Below are positions 63,969-64,000 of a stretch of 64,000 nucleotides of DNA, piece after piece. The position numbers and the translations under genes are program-made. Position 1 is the first letter of the stretch. Every line of letters begins with the position of its first letter. Origin of the DNA: Doryteuthis pealeii (taxonomy: Eukaryota > Mollusca > Cephalopoda > Myopsida > Loliginidae); NCBI GenBank assembly GCA_023376005.1, contig CM042138.1, positions 94,136,156 through 94,200,155 on the forward strand, in the 5' to 3' direction. The notes under the pieces are model-generated. The model did no database searches and had not been told where the DNA came from. It saw nothing but the letters and a program-made list of their open reading frames with translations.

Positions 63969-64000
63969 TGTTAGTTACCAAGTGCCATTGACTTCCTATC

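Overview
The window looks like non-coding DNA from an animal nuclear genome: AT-rich, packed with (TA)n, (TG)n, (TAA)n and (TATC)n microsatellites and with many kinds of transposable-element debris. The tRNA-derived SINEs, RTE-like and restriction-like-endonuclease LINEs and Penelope/retrozyme-type hammerhead elements fit a lophotrochozoan, most plausibly a coleoid cephalopod such as an octopus. That assignment is inference from memory of repeat types; no host exon or marker gene proves it. I find no convincing host protein-coding exon, rRNA, functional tRNA, CRISPR array or operon. Nearly all open frames are read-through of microsatellites or fragments of transposon proteins.

Layout. 1-9 kb: SINE-C, an unclassified repeat that I call Rep-1, a head-to-tail array of 5'-truncated LINE copies separated by (TAA)n, a nested MITE with an 8-bp target duplication, and several large fold-back elements. 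9-28 kb: Rep-1 copies (several inverted), SINE-A/B/C copies with SINE-in-SINE nesting, a second LINE of the TAA type, RTE-like LINE 3' ends, mariner relics and a hAT-like insertion in Rep-1. 28-38 kb: the ribozyme-rich core. It holds at least three unrelated families of short tandem units (about 364, 248 and 385 bp) whose minus strand folds into a type I hammerhead ribozyme, plus further hammerhead-like modules, a 1.1-kb TATC array and a SINE-B trimer. 38-58 kb: a segmental duplication. Blocks at 42.3-48.4 kb recur at 48.4-53.4 and 56.5-58.2 kb. They carry mariner MITEs, RTE 3' ends, SINE-C, inverted-repeat hammerhead elements, a Tc1/mariner relic, and a TIR element with TTAGGG-like repeats and a 51-bp minisatellite. 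A roughly 3-kb stretch beginning with a Helitron-type 3' end separates parts of the later copy. 58-64 kb: a CA-rich tract, AT-rich DNA with a long inverted pair, a second TATC array, SINE copies, a fold-back and a third LINE of the TAA type.

The most interesting content is the density and diversity of hammerhead ribozymes. Five modules (30100-30141, 32439-32480, 32803-32844, 32981-33021, 33840-33881) match the textbook core fully: CUGAUGA, a paired stem II starting G and ending C, GAAA, a UH cleavage site and a complementary stem I. Their stem III is palindromic or nearly so, which would favour dimer folding. Several sit in direct tandem repeats like metazoan retrozymes or Penelope pseudo-LTRs. 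Names such as Rep-1, R3, SINE-A/B/C/E and HHR family 1-3 are labels for this window only. Many shorter (TA)n, (CA)n and (CT)n tracts exist besides those listed.
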